64,000 bases of DNA from Marvania coccoides (GCA_963854735.1 OY978099.1:1240001-1304000), one strand, 5' to 3'; numbered from the stretch's first letter, positions 1 through 12,827 are shown. Made by a program: numbers and translations. The notes: a model not told the origin generated them from the sequence alone.

Positions 1-3000
1 CCAGCCTTGCTCTGTTCCATCTGGCACCGCACGTCCTTCAGCAGCACCACCGCTTTGGCGCGGCACACCTTCTTCAGCAGCCCCACGTGCCCGCGGAACG
101 CTTCCAGCTGCTCTGTCGACGCCATCTGGACGTGGCGGAAGATGGGGGGGTTGGCCTGCCCCAGAACTACCTCCATTTCGGAGGCGCTGGTGCGCAGACG
201 CGAGGCCTCGCTGCGCAGGGTGTGCACGGCGGTCTCCAGCTCCGCCAGCGTGGGGGAGGTCACGCACAGCAGGGTGTAGGCATCGTTCAAACTCGCAGGA
301 ACTGTGTTGGGGGCCAGATCCGCGTAGTTGATGGACGAACCACGGCGCAGGTTGTCCAGGAATTGAACCTCCACGACCTTGGCGAAGTCCTGGAAGGTGA
401 TGGGGGGCAGCGCCGAGGGGGTGAAGCCCTGGCTGAGGCGCCCCGTGGCCACCGCGCTACCAGGGTACCTGGCGGCGATGGCAGAGCCGGGAGGGGGCGG
501 ATAGGGCCCCGTCCAGCCTTGTGCGGCGCCGCCCGCCGCAGCGGAGGCGGCAATGGAGCCGGGGGTGCGCGCCAGGCGGTGGCCGACGCCAGGAGTAACG
601 CCCAGCACCGAGGCGCTGCGTGCGCTGTGCGCAGGGGCGGGAGACCCCCGCAGGGACGCAGCCTGGTGGTGCTGGGAGGTGTGGATGTGGTTGGCGGCAT
701 AGCCAGCGGGCCCTGTCGCACCAAAGGCGTGGGCGAACCCGCCCCGGCCGACAGAGTGGCTGTGGTTGCCAGCGCTGAGGGCAGAGGCGGGAGGGGAGGT
801 GGTCATCCGGCCGTGGCCCAGGAGGTGCGGTGCAGGGGAGGCGTGCTCCGCCAGCAGGGCCTTGGCGCCGGCGGCGATGGCCGACGAGGCGGTGGCATCC
901 ATGGCCAGCAGACGGGTGGTGCCTGCAAACAGTAACGCAGCACAGTGGCGTTCAATTATATATTATAAAGTGGAAGGCAATGAATACGATGAAATAATGG
1001 GGCTTGAAACATGTTGGAAACCAGTATTTCTGATATTTTGTTTCTTTATCTCACCGTGGGTGGCGTTGGTCACAAATCCGGTATGCCCGGCGTCATGCTG
1101 GCGGGTGGTGCCGTCTGCAGGGACGCCAGTGTCGTCCTTTAACATGTTCGTGGTGCCTCCCGTGCGCAGCAGCGCGGCGGTGGGGTTGTAGGAGCTGTCG
1201 GCGTAGCCCACAGAGAAGGGGGTCTTTGCCGCCACATGGAGGGCGTTGGCACGCACCGGCGCGGTCTCAAACTGCTGCTGCATCCCGGGGGATGGCACCC
1301 CGCTGTTGCTCAGCATGCGCACCTGCTGCTGCAGGCCAGCCAGCAGGTTGCCAGGGTCGCCGCCTCCGCCGGCGGCATTGATGTCCTCATCATCAGCCAA
1401 CAGGTCCCCAGTCATGTCCTCATCGTCCGCAGGGCGGTGCTGCAGCTCGACCTCAGGCGAAGGCGCAACCACCACCATGTCGCCAGCGTTGTTGTCCTCC
1501 TGCATGAGCAGGGAAGCGGTGCCGCCGCCGCCGCCGCCGGTGCCGGGGGAAACACCCCCTTCCGCCGCCCCTCCAGTGTCTTCCTGCAGCAGATTCCCGG
1601 TGCCAGCATTGGGCGCGCCTTCTCCCTCCTCTTCCACCACCTCCGCCAGCACGGCGGGGGAAGCCAGCAGGCCGAAGGGCCCCCGGGAGTTCACGCTGGA
1701 GCGCCGAGCATCGACGGTGATTTGCCGCGTGCTGCGGGTGTTCATGCTGCTGTTGGTGAGGTCGGGAGAGTGGCGCAGCGCAGGGTGCTGCTCCTCCTCT
1801 GCCAAGTAGGGTGGCATGAAGGCCGGCAGCGTCCAATTGGGCTGCTGCTGCTCTCCGTTTTCAGCCGCAGGCAGGGCACCGCCCTCGTTGCCACCGTCCG
1901 CTCCAGCGCCCAGGAACCCGTCAGCATTGTCTTCGTTGCCTGCAGCAGCCACCTCCACGTTGGCGTCGTCTTCTTCCTCTGCCACCACTACTTTAGGGAC
2001 GCCTCCTGCGGCCAAGGTGTCGGCGGTGTCGTCGGCGGCAAGGAACTCGCCGCCGGCGGTGGTGCGCCCCGTCACGGCGTCGCCGTACATGCGGTTGTAG
2101 GTGTGGTCGCCCATGATCATGCGCCCTGCAGGTGATGGGAGCAATTGTGGAAAGAAACGTGTATATATTTAGGAGTTGGTTTTAACCATGCAAAATTCAA
2201 GGGCTCTTAAAAGGGCTCTCAAATTTCAAGGGCTCTTCACCACATATTGATATCGAAAGCTTGAAACTCTCCCATGAGAAGGGAATATGATTAACTAGAA
2301 CACTCCACCAATACCTAACACCAACTTCATATATCGAAATCCAACACTCACCATGCTCCTCCAGGTCGAGCTCCATGGTGTCATCATCTCCAGGGACAAA
2401 ACCCCACTTGTTGGCCTGCCCCTCCTGGCGCACGCCCGTGGGGTCGGTGGGAGAGATGTCCTCGTTCTCCTCCCCATCGCCGCCCACGGGGCTCAGCCCA
2501 GGCAGCGCCCCGCCACCGCTGGCGACGCCGCTCTTTGGCGCCACCTCCGGAGAGAGGGAGGGGCTCTTCTGCTGCTGATGCTGCTGCAGCTGCTCGTAGT
2601 GCACCTCAGGTCGAGGGCTAGGAGCGACAGCAGCCGCCGGAGCGAATGAGAATTCAGCTGGAGCCTGCTCTGCCGCTGCTGCAGCCTTCAGGGCGCCGCC
2701 TACAACCATGGTAAGCTCCATATTGGCACCATCCACGTCGTAGATGTCTGTGCGGTGTCCCAGCTGCTCCTCAGCTTCGTCCTCCTCCAGAAGGGCCCCC
2801 AGGCGGGGCACGGCAGCGGTGATGTTGTCCTGATCGTGGTAAGCCGACTGCAGAGCCTCCAGAGCCGCAGAGGGGGGCTGCAGCTCCAGCTCTGCCAGCT
2901 CATCGGCTTCAGCGAGCGCCGCGAGGCTGGGGACGGCCATAGTGATGTCCCCAGGCATAGCGGCAGCAAAAATGGAGTCTCCCGCTGCCACCGCATCAGG

Positions 3001-3538
3001 CTCCTCCTGGACCGCGGGCAGCGCCGACAGCGGCACGGTGGCCATCTCCATGTCAACCAGCGTGGGGCTGGGGGGCTGCTGCTGCTGCTGGATGGGCTGA
3101 TCAGGAGCGTAGAACGAGGAAGGAGCCTCCTGAACGATGGGGAGCTGCGGGGACTGCATCCCCCCTGGGTGGTAGTCCTCCTGCAATAGTTAAGGTTCAA
3201 AGTGGTTGGTTGGAATAAACAGCAGCGTTGTTTTGTTCCCTCTCGCCAACAAACATCCTCGATCCCTCTCACCTTCTCAAAAGTGTGCACCATGGTGAGC
3301 TCCGGGTCCGGCGCAAAGCTGACCCTTCGGTTGCGCATGCTCATCCTCCGCTTTTGCAGGCGCTTGGCGGGCGAGGAGCTGCCAGGGGTGGCCCGTTTTC
3401 GCATCGCCTGAAGGTCGTTATCGAATTATCAATATTTTGAGCTGCGACTTGGAGGTCACGCGCGGCAATATCTCAAGTACTTACCGAGTTTGGCACGACA
3501 TTGGGGTCGATGCCCTCCTTTGTGCCCCCGGTAGCCAT
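1..3538 (-). CDS. KNL1: KNL1/Spc105 kinetochore scaffold, C-terminus off the left edge
   Basis: This is the outer-kinetochore scaffold that recruits PP1 and, through phosphorylated MELT motifs, Bub3-Bub1. ATG at 3538; exons about 3538-3485, 3407-3273, 3180-2352, 2125-1055 and 922 to beyond base 1, about 1,003 codons before the edge. Exon 2 encodes a PP1 docking motif, RVSF, followed at once by PELTMVHTF. Later come further MELT-like units: DMEMATVPLSAL, GDITMAVPSLAALAE, DNITAAVPRLGALLEE, ANMELTMVV and DDTMELDLEE, then weaker D-x-T elements in exon 4. The last exon contains ITFQDFAKVVEVQFLDNLRR, which resembles the start of the Spc7/KNL1 domain, followed by a coiled coil. The middle is low-complexity. 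All four donors are GT. The RVxF and MELT motifs and the Spc7-type block are seen directly; the function follows from the family. Confidence 0.85.
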
Positions 3539-3906
3539 GTTTGTTGATTTAATTATTTCGGTTGGTTGCGTTTTCACACCATCAGTCGCTGCATGGCAGC
3601 GATGAATTAATTCGCACTATTCAATAGTTTTTCGTTTCGCAAAACTACAATTTATGCCATTATTGAAGCGCCAGGCAAAACTAAAACGAATTATTTCGCG
3701 GGCCCAGGGGCGACCAAACCGGAGCAAACTGGCTCTCAAAATGATGGGCTAGACCGCAATTTTCATTTGCATATCAAAGGCAACCAGCTCGTGGTCACGT
3801 TCATCGCACCGCATTCACACACGAACACCGACTTGGAATATTTAATTCAATCGTTTTTGCTTTTATTATATTCAAACGCGGGCATCACACACATTGCCGC
3901 TGCCTG

Positions 3907-5639
3907 ATGAAAAAACCAAAGAATTTGGGGTATCAACCCTTGCCCGCGGCCCGGGCCGTGTCCCCTCTCGACAGGCTCGAGCGAGGCATGGCAAGCATGT
4001 CTAATGAGGTGGCTCAGCAGTCGGCACGGGCGGGCAGTCTGGGCGGTTTGATAGGCCGCAGGGTCAGCGCCCCTCCGGCGGACCCCAGGCTCCGTGGGCC
4101 ACGCACCGGGCCCACTGGCAAGCCTGTTGCTGCGGGGCAGGTCAGTTCTTATTCACTTTTAGCCCATTATCTAGCTTAAAATGCCATTTTTAACACCGTT
4201 TACCCTCTCCTTGACAAGCAGCCTGCAGTCCCCAGCCGTGCGCGCGACAGGTTCATCTCCCTGCCTGATGAATTCCACGCCGCTCCGCCCGCCGTTGAGG
4301 AGACCGCTGCAGGGGTTCCCACGATCTTTGAGGACCTGGCGGAGGGCGATACCGCGGGCGCGCGGGGGCGCATTACCACCTACTGCGTGTCGGAAAGGAT
4401 CGACCGCAAGGAGCTGGAGCTTCGGCTGCGAGAGCGGGATTCTACCGCCCCCCTGCATTCCTTCCCCGACGTGCTGTACGGCAGATATGAGACCATCAGA
4501 GTGCGTTTACTGAAATCAGCGCCAATTGTTCGACGTTTCCCATGTTTTTTTTGTAATTTTGAGCTAGGCAAGCATTGAAAATATAACTTCTTGTTTTTTT
4601 CCGTTCTTTTTGTTTTGGCTTGTGCAGCCCACCGGGGAGACTTTGAGCGGCGACGTGTTTTACTTCGACTACGGCGTGATCGTGCTGTGGAATCTGTCGC
4701 CAGAGGACGAGTACGCCGTGCTGAGGGGGGTGGCCCCAGCGTTGATTGACCCGCTGCCGCCCAACGAGATCGAAAAAGACGAGTTCGGGTTCCACTACAC
4801 CGCCAGCGAGAAGCCCCACATCCAGAACGACACATTCACGAGTAAGCTCCAGCCATTTATCCAGTTTCTAGCATTCAAACTTAATTACTTAATTTATGTA
4901 TTAGTAACTGTTGAATGTGCTTTTGTTTGCAGTCAACTACCGGCTGGCGGGCGACCACAAGCTCAAGGTCTCCATCAGCCACGCACTGGCGCAGTCCACC
5001 AAGCTGAGCGTGTACGAGGAGCGGGTGATGGAAATCGTGGAAGAAACCAAAGATCTGCCGGAGATCTTGGCTTCCTCAGGCCAGGTCACCATGACGCGCA
5101 AGGAGATTGCGCAGCTCATTGGGCGCGTCTTCCTGCAGCGCTCCGCCGTGAACCTGCTGTCCACGGTGCTGGACACGCCGGAGTTTTTTTGGAGCGCCCC
5201 CGACTCGATGCAGGCCCTGTACAAGCGCTGCTGCGAGTACCTGGAGTACGAGAACCGGGTGGAGGTGCTCAACAGTCGGTTCCAGGTGCTGCAGGAGATG
5301 CTGGACATGCTGAGGGATCACAACAACAACACTCACAACGTGCGACTGGAGTGGATCGGTAAGCAGAAGAGTACAAGAAAAAGCACCTATTGCTGTTTAC
5401 TAGCTGAGAGAAAACGAGAAAATGAGTTTCTCGGTTTTTTTATGCTGCAATTTTGTTTTGAGGCGCTGAAAATCCATTGAAACTGTTCTACTTACCACTT
5501 TCTGTTCATGGTCAGCTTCGTTCTAGCGTATCTTCCTTTCTAATAAAATACCGCGCGACTTATCTCCGCAGTGATCTATCTCATTCTCATCGAGGTCTTC
5601 ATTGGGTTGTTAGAGTGCTTTTCAATCTTAGGCTGGTGA
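3907..5639 (+). CDS. RMD1/RMND1 family (DUF155) membrane protein
   Basis: Five exons: 3907-4140, 4222-4500, 4628-4841, 4933-5358 and 5572-5639. They sum to 1,221 nt, 406 residues, ending TGA. After a disordered basic N-terminus of about 130 residues, the conserved core begins near TTYCVSERIDRKEL and includes GDVFYFDYGVIVLWNLS and QLIGRVFLQRSAVNLL. A single C-terminal hydrophobic segment (VIYLILIEVFIGLLECFSIL) is encoded by the tiny last exon. This arrangement is typical of the Rmd1/Rmd8/Sif2/RMND1 family. Members include the mitochondrial RMND1 protein, needed for mitochondrial translation, and the yeast sporulation proteins Rmd1 and Rmd8. No clear targeting peptide is visible, so the compartment is open. 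Introns are 80-213 nt with GT-AG ends. Confidence 0.85.
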
Positions 5640-6284
5640 GTTAGAGGGGCGGGGTGATGAGAGCGGTGGCGCTGAAGGTTGAGAATGCAAGAAAGCACAT
5701 ATTGAACCCATTTTTCTCCCTCTTTTTTATTCTTGCAGGGTTGGAAAATGAGATCGCTGCTCCTTCTGGAGCTGATTGCGCAGCGCTCAGGCACGGCAGC
5801 GGTGATTGCATCATCTCTCGCCCACACACGCAGATACACTGGAGTGCGTCTTTTGACTATGATCTACCGCTCATTTTGGTTCTTCCATTATTTTGTTGCA
5901 TATTTGAAATGTAAATTAAGGGAAAAGGGCCAACGCTGAATTCCCTGCGGCAAAAAGCACAGGGCTCCGTCCATGAGAACCAGCGACGACTGTGGAATCG
6001 TAATTTATTTTGCGAGGTATTGCATGCATGAAAGATGAAAAGTTCGTCCCCCAAAATGTCGTGGAAACTGCTTCCAGGAAGCGCGCACAACGGGATAAAT
6101 TGAAAAAATGAAAAAACGAAATATCAAAATTGAAGTATGTATATATAAACATGAAGGGCTTCGACATCGAAGGAAAGGCCTCAAAATTGTTTCCAAAATT
6201 GTTTTTTTGCATCGAGATATTCCAAAATTGTTTTTTTTTAATACGTTAGCCAAGCCAGCCGCCCTCAACTCTCTCATTCCCACC
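5640..6284. other. Convergent intergenic region
   Basis: 3' flanks of two convergent genes. AT-rich, with no supported gene. A short open stretch near 5740-5850 (+) preceded by a polypyrimidine-AG looks exon-like but has no recognisable partner. Confidence 0.4.
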
Positions 6285-8245
6285 TCACTTGCGGGCATTG
6301 ACCACCTCCTTCACAAACCGCTCGACCTCCTCCGACAGAAATGGCTTCTCCCTGTCTTCCACTCCGTAAGTCACCACAGCCGCCGGCTTTTCCACCTTGA
6401 CAACTTTGCGCAGGTCCCTGTCGAAAGGAAAAAAGTGTAAATAAATAAAATTTTGGTAAATGTTTATTTCTTATTCAACATGCTAAGCAATCACCACTTG
6501 CATGGGGGTGGCGATGATGACGGAGTCGCAGGGCACAGCGTTGATCGTGGCCTCCAGGTCAGCGATCTGCTCGGGCCAGTATCCCATGGCGGGAACCAAC
6601 TTCCCCAGGTGCGGGTACTTGCGGAAGACCAGCGCCAGGCTGCCAACCAGGTAGGGACGAGGGTCCACAATCTCGGCAGCGCCGTACTTCTCAGCAGCGA
6701 AGCGCCCGGCGCCGTAAGACATCTCCCCGTGCGTCAGCGTGGGCCCATCCTCAACCAGCAGCACCCTTTTGCCCTCCACGAGCGCAGGCACGTCCACCTG
6801 CACCTCAGAGTTGGTGACGTACACGCGAGCCCTGGGGTTGATGGCAGCTGCGTTGCGCAGAATGGCCTCAATTTTGCCGGGAGGGGCGGTGTTGGCCTTG
6901 TTCACCACGATGGCGTCGCTGCACCGGAAGTTGACGTCCCCGGGGAAGTAGGTGAGCTCGTTTCCGGCGCGGTGGGGGTCGGTGATGGTCAGCCACAGGT
7001 CGGGCTTGTAAAACGGGGTATCGTTATTGCCGCCGTCCCAAATCACGACGTCCGCCTGAAAAGCGAAAGAGAACAATAAAACTGTGTAATTTGCACCCAA
7101 AAACACTTGTTTGCTTGTTTGTTTGAACGAAAATTGCCACCCTTCTTACCTCCGCCTCCGCCTTGCGCAGAATGGCCTCGTAGTCGACCCCTGCATAGAC
7201 CACGGTGCCGACCTTGATGTGTTGCTCGTACTCCTCTCTTTCTTCCACGGTGACCTTGTGCTTCGCCAGGTCGTCGTACACCTCAAAGCGCTGCACCGCC
7301 TGCTCGGCAAGGTCGCCGTAGGGCATGGGATGCCGCACCACCACGCACCTACAAAGCGTTAGAGAAGAAATCACAGTTTTAGTAACGAAAAGGGAATGAA
7401 ACATAACAAATTGAGTAACTACGGGCAGAATACCAGGTCCAGGTTCAGATTATGGGCTGAGAAAAGTGGGAAGCGAGGCGAGTAATTAGGTTCAAACAAG
7501 ACGGCTCACTTGAGGCCGTGCTTCTTGAGCACTTCGATGACGTAGCGGCTGGTCTGGCTCTTGCCGCAGCCGGTCCTCACAGCGCACACCGCCACCACCG
7601 GCTTGCAGCTGGGCAGCATGGTGCGGTGGGGGGGCACCAGGAAGAACTCGGCGCCCGCTACCAGGCACCTGCTCGCGATCTCCATCACCTTGGTGTCGTG
7701 CAGGTCAGAGTAACTCAACACGCAGCGATCGACATTGTGCTCCTTGATTATTTTCTCGAGATCGTCCTCTGGCCAGATGGGGAGGCCGTTGGGGTAGCGG
7801 GGACCTGCGAGTTCGGGCGGGTAGCGACGCCCTGAGATGTTGGGGATCTTGAGAAGGGGGAAAAGGAAGAAATGACGGTGAACTGGAAGCGTGAATATTC
7901 TGGACGAGGGTTGCGATTCCGGCAGCTGAAACGACGTGCTTCCCTCCCCCGAAAGCGCGAGGGGATGAAAGAGGGTATCAACGCCTTCTTTAAACGCAAT
8001 GGATGATATTTAATTAGTCATCCGACAAAAATATCTCCTCACCTGCGTTGCCGTGAAACCCACGACTTCATACTCTGGCTCGCAGTCGCGATACAGCAGG
8101 TTGAAGTTGTGGAAGTCCCGGCCTGCGTGAAGGAAGCATTCATTGGTGAGGAAGGAACGACTTCCGAAAGCAAGATTGAATACTCGCTCTTACCAGCAGC
8201 CCCCAAAATCAAAATCTTCTCAGCGGTACGATGATGTCCGTTCAT
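6285..8245 (-). CDS. Cyclic 2,3-diphosphoglycerate synthetase-like GTPase
   Basis: Six exons: 8245-8194, 8122-8043, 7847-7510, 7348-7150, 7055-6502 and 6417-6285; 1,356 nt, 451 residues, ending TGA. The start MNGHHRTAEKILILGAAG leads into a Rossmann-like region. Mid-protein, AVRTGCGKSQTSRYV is a P-loop. ADVVIWDGGNNDTPF and DAIVVNKANTAP look like the Walker B and NKxN-type guanine-specificity motifs. In methanogenic archaea this family makes cyclic 2,3-diphosphoglycerate; most bacterial and eukaryotic members are uncharacterised P-loop proteins. The last intron must use a GC donor (GCAAGT at 6501): the joint then reads ATPMDLRKVV and keeps frame, whereas both GT options lose it. Exon reading is secure; substrate is not known. 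Confidence 0.82.
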
Positions 8246-8997
8246 AGCTTGATAATGATCAGATCGCGATTATATTTAAATTGAATGAGTAACGCGTGAA
8301 GGCGTCGGGAATTTTATTATGCGCTGCTGACGTGTATTTTGTTCTTGCTGATGTGGCAAGGGCAGCGGTTTATCTTTCAATTATCTCTTCACCCATGTAA
8401 CTGGCTGTACAGAAGATGGGGCCTCCTTGAGGGCATCGATCTTGTTGCGAGCATCGCCTCATAAACCCAAATAAAGGGCTTATACACCGTTGGTTGCTTT
8501 GTGAAGAGAAGGGGCTTACACAAAAAAAGGGATGCGCAAAATTCACTAAAGGGAGAAAAGGGGATGATGTGTGATGACAAACGCTTCATCACTGGATGAT
8601 TCAAATGTGACAATGAAACCTGGTGGGATTGATTGATGGGACGATGACGAAAGGATGACAAAAAGGAAAAAAGAAAAGAAGGGATAAAAAAACATGTACG
8701 TATATAGCGCTAGAGGGGAAGTAAAGGGGGGAATATTAACGCTAAAAGACGGAAAGAGGAGGAAGAAAGCAAATAATGTATCAAATGCAACAAGACCCGA
8801 TGAAATCCAATACAGGATGATAAAAGATTTGAACAAAGGTTAGGGGATTCATACAGCTTACGTTGGTATATGCGTTATTAGTACGCAGGCAAAAGAAAAC
8901 GAGCTCTGCTACTCCTTGGAAGAAATTGTATAAAGAAACGGGGGACTGAAAAAGAAGAAGAAATGAAAACACATTCGTGTCTATTTTTTTTTATGAA

Positions 8998-9028
<31 letters not shown>

Positions 9029-9164
9029 TCCTTATTGTTATGTGAGTGTTATTGGTATGCTACCTATCTTATTTTTCTGTGGCAGACCTCAAAACATCTC
9101 CACAGCCAGCGAATCAATCTAATACATCTAAAAACAAAAAATAGTCGCACACATATCTTTTTAA
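8246..9164. other. Intergenic, AT-rich, no gene seen
   Basis: 5' flank of the GTPase gene and 3' flank of FIG4. Contains an (AT)n run at about 9003-9028 and many GATGA-like short repeats. I see no coding signal or RNA gene. Confidence 0.5.
9003..9028. repeat. (AT)n microsatellite
   Basis: About 13 perfect TA units downstream of FIG4. Confidence 0.9.
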
Positions 9165-12100
9165 TCAAGCCACCAAACCTTGGGGCATGCCTACCAGCAT
9201 CGTCGGCCGCAGCGCCGCCGCCACCGACCGCTCAGCCGCCGCCCTTTCAGCGCGGCCCATGGGCGCAGACACCCGCCGCAGCGCCGCCACCTGCTCCTCC
9301 GCCGACCGCCGCTCCGCCTCGGCAAATGATTCAACCACGTTGCAGCCAGGCCGCCACAGCGGTGCCACCTCTCGGGACAGTCCCAGGTCATCCAACCCGT
9401 GCACCACCGCCTGGTGCTGCGACAACATCCACGCCATGTCAGTCACAGGCGCAGGGGCAGAGCGTCGGTGCAGTGCCGGCGGGGGGCCGCCCATGGCGCC
9501 TCCCGCCGCGTCCCGCGGTGTGCCGTGGCCGCTGTAGGATGCGCGAGCGTGTAACATGCCGTGGTGCTGCCTGCCACCCGCCAGCGAGTCGTGGAGGTTG
9601 GCAGAGCTGGGCCGGCGGGAGGGGGCGGCAGACCCACCACCAGTGGCCATGGTGGGCGTAGTGGGGGGCATAGAGCCGCTGTTGTTGCCCCTCCATACGA
9701 GGTGCTTGACGGCGGCGAAGCTCGCGAACGATAGCCGGCGGGCCGCTGCCAGCGGACTGGCGCTCGGGTGGCCGGGCTCGGCGGCTTTAGGCGCCGGCTT
9801 CTGCGGCATTTCCGCGCCCTCGAGATTTAGCCCAGCGATGGTGTGGTACCAGCCCGTGCCCTCGGGCAGCACGGGGCTGGGGGGATCCCCAGCCCCGGCG
9901 TCGTCAAAAGCGGCAGCAGCAGCGGCGGCGGCAGAGGTGCCGCCGAATTCAGCGGAGGATCGTGAGCGCTGTGGGGCTTTCACACGCACCACCAGGTCGC
10001 CGCGCAGGTCGCGGGAGCTGCGGTGCGCCTGGATGGCGGGCCCCCACCGCCCTGCAGACGTTGCTGCAGCAGCAGTGGCAGCAGCGGCCGCCGGTCCACT
10101 GCCGCCGCTGCCAGTGCCGCCAAAGGCCGCAGAAGCGAGCTCTGCCACGCTGGCGCTGCTGCTGCGCACGAGGCGCCCAGAGCGCGGCGGGGAGGGGAGC
10201 GTGGAGTAGCTGGTGGTCCGCACCGGGGGCGGCAGCTTCAGCGGGGGCACCGCCGGCTGATGCCCCGCGGCGGCTCCCCCTCTCACCGCGGTTTGAGGCT
10301 TAGGCTTCGACAGGGACAGCCAGGAGGAGGGGGCGTAGCGCTTAGGGGGTGCCACGAGGCGCACATGCCCCACATCAGGCGGCAGGAGGTCGTCCAGAGA
10401 CTCAAGCGCCGCTGCTCGGTGCGGCGGAGACGCCGGCGGGGGCGCAGGCTTCCACCACCGCCACGTTGCGGCTGCCTCAGCAGCCTCCGCGGGGGGCGTC
10501 TCCGCGAGGGGCAGGGGGGGGATGATTTCGGAAGAAACCGCCTCGCAGGGGGTCTCTGCGGAGGTGGCCAACATCTCCGCCAGAGAGGGATTGCGGTGGG
10601 CGCCGCCAGGGCCGCCTGCCGCGAAGTCCAGGGACACTGAGCTCAAGCTGGCTTGCAACTCGGGCGGGAGCTCCATTTCTTCCACGGCGGTGGGGCTGGT
10701 GCTGCGTTCTACGATGCCTGGTGGCTCGATGGGGCTGGTGCTGCGGGCACCGGCTGCGGCGGCGGTGGGAGAGCCTGCGGACTGGTAGGAGCCCAGGAAG
10801 AGGTTGATGGCCGCTTGTTTGTCCTCGTCGGTGACGGCGTTGGAGTAGAAACGCCGCAGGGAGGTCAGCAGCTCGCGGCCCACCGCCCTGCAATGAGAAA
10901 TTACAGCAAGGTTTGGTTAATAGGGAGTAGTTAAAGCATATATGAAGTTATTTAAATGGGGAAATTAGTGCAATTTTTGCTAAAATTTCAGCGTTGTCAA
11001 CAATAATGAAAAAATGAACATTAAAAAACATGAGCTCACCAGTCGCCTCGCCAGCGTTGGAAGAAAGTGCTGTGGGCCTCGCTGCCGCCGTACTGGTGCG
11101 CCAGCGCGTGACCCATGGTCTCAAACAGCTCCATCAGCTCCGCAGCCATCGACGACTGCGGATCCAGCAGCGGCGAAGGAGACACGCCCAGCGCGTGCAA
11201 CTGCGCCCCCAGCGCCAACAGCCCGAAGCTGAACTGTGCAACGTTGGTGCGGTCCAGACAGTCGATACAGTTGGTGCGCAGCACGCCGTGCTGCAGCCGC
11301 AGTGACAGCGGACACCCTGCAACCCCACCGCCGCTGCCGCTGCTCGCGAAAACGCCGGTCTTTGCCAGCAGCGGCGCCTGCACGCGCTGAAGGTCGGCCA
11401 GCAGCGTGTTGCCATGGGTCCGGGAGTGGTGCCGCAGGTCCCAGTTGACGTAGTGCAGCCGTTTCGCCGGAGGGGTGCGGCGGTTGAGGAAGCGCACGCC
11501 CTGAGAGTAAGCCGCGGAGAGGCCGCTCTCCTGCGCGAGGCTATCTGTCTGGCGCAGCAGGTCCAGGCAGACGATGGGGTCGCCGTAACGCCGCCGCAGG
11601 TCTTCAAAGTGCCGGGCAGTGGCTACGTGGAGTGGGTCGAGGTGGTTGAGCATGCGCAGGGTGGGGCGCAGCGCTGCGGGGTCCCAGGCCTGGCTCCAGA
11701 ACAGCGGCACGCTGCCCCGGACCTGCAAAACAACAAATTGGAGTTGGGAGGGGAAACGGAAGGGTTATAACTTACAATAAGAAAATACTTTAAAAGGCGT
11801 CAATGGACTTTATTTTTGGAACAAGAAAATGGATTTCAGGAAATTAAGGGAAATAACCATTGACTTGTGTGCTTGCCTGCACGACGCTGGACACGGGCAC
11901 GACGTGGCCCTCTTCTTCTTCTTCTTGCTGGGTGGTGCTGCCTTCACCGCCCCTGCGGCGCCAGCGGCTGCGCGCCGCAGCGCCGCCCCTGCGGGTGCTG
12001 AGGCTGTCGCGTAACTCCACCAGCTGCTCCACCTCCACATCGTTGGCCACGAAGCCATCGTCGTTGCAGCCACGCTTGCGGTAACGCGTTCCCGCAAAGC

Positions 12101-12827
12101 GCCTCGACCGCCGCGCAATCAGCGTCACCGTGAGCGGGCGCCCCAGCAGCGACAGGTGGCGCTGCTTCCAGAAGCCGTGGCACAGCGGCACGGTCCACCG
12201 CGCGTGGCCCAGCGCCTGCCGCAGCGCCGACGTGAGGTGCTGGTTCCACACTCGGTCGCTGTCAAATGCGTCCTCGGAGGGCGCAGTGACGGTGCGCTGC
12301 AGCGTGGTCCACACCGGCCACGCGAAACTGAAGAAAAATTCGCTGAATTTCATCACCAGGCCCAGCAGCCGCTGCTTGCGCTGCTCGTCGGCTAGGACTT
12401 CAGGCAGTAGGCGCCTGGTGGACCCCAGCGGGACCAGTGCGGTGGAAGCGATGCCGTAGACGTCTGCGCCGAATAGATTGCCGATGACGCGGGTGCGGGT
12501 GGCCAGGAGGAGGTAGTAGGGGCCGTTCCAACGGAAGCAGGCAATGAGGGCGGGGCATTTTTCAGCAACGGGGCGGAGCCCGCCCGTGCGCTGATTGCCG
12601 GAGTGCAGCGCCTTCAGGGTCGCATCGAGCTCCTGCGGGGTGTAAATGGCGGGGTCCTCGTGGACCTCCAGCCCCTGGTCTCGCTCTTCAGGATCTTGTG
12701 CCCTTGCGAACTTGAGAATTCTCCAGCCGCCTGCGGTCTTGCCCACCACGTAGATCCACCCTGCACCTGCTTCGTAGACTGTGATGTCAGTGATATAGCC
12801 CAGGGACCTCGTTTGCGAGTTGTCCAT
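9165..12827 (-). CDS. FIG4: FIG4-type SAC phosphoinositide 5-phosphatase with long disordered tail
   Basis: FIG4/Sac3 works with PIKfyve/Fab1 and Vac14 on endolysosomal or vacuolar membranes and dephosphorylates PI(3,5)P2. Three exons, 12827-11877, 11722-11040 and 10887-9165, give 1,118 residues ending TGA. The ATG at 12827 fits the family start; the open frame upstream to 12944 has only a GTG. Conserved blocks include VTLIARRSRRFAGTRYRKRG, FVANDVEVEQLV and VRGSVPLFWSQ, and the catalytic CX5R motif sits in RTNCIDCLDRTN near residue 465. The family core ends at about AAINLFLG. About 500 residues of Ser/Ala/Pro-rich sequence follow, which animal and plant FIG4 lack in this form. Intron 1 begins with GC (GCAAGC at 11876); the splice joins VVQ to VRGSVPL exactly as in the family. 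Confidence 0.93.

Noticed and set aside
87..935. 282-codon open frame on the + strand
   Set aside because: Antisense shadow of the KNL1 last exon; GC-rich exons here leave long open frames on several frames.
6483..6501. Stop TAG at about 6483 as the end of the cDPG synthetase-like gene
   Set aside because: The 133-nt exon 6417-6285 continues the family C-terminus in frame when the GC donor is used.
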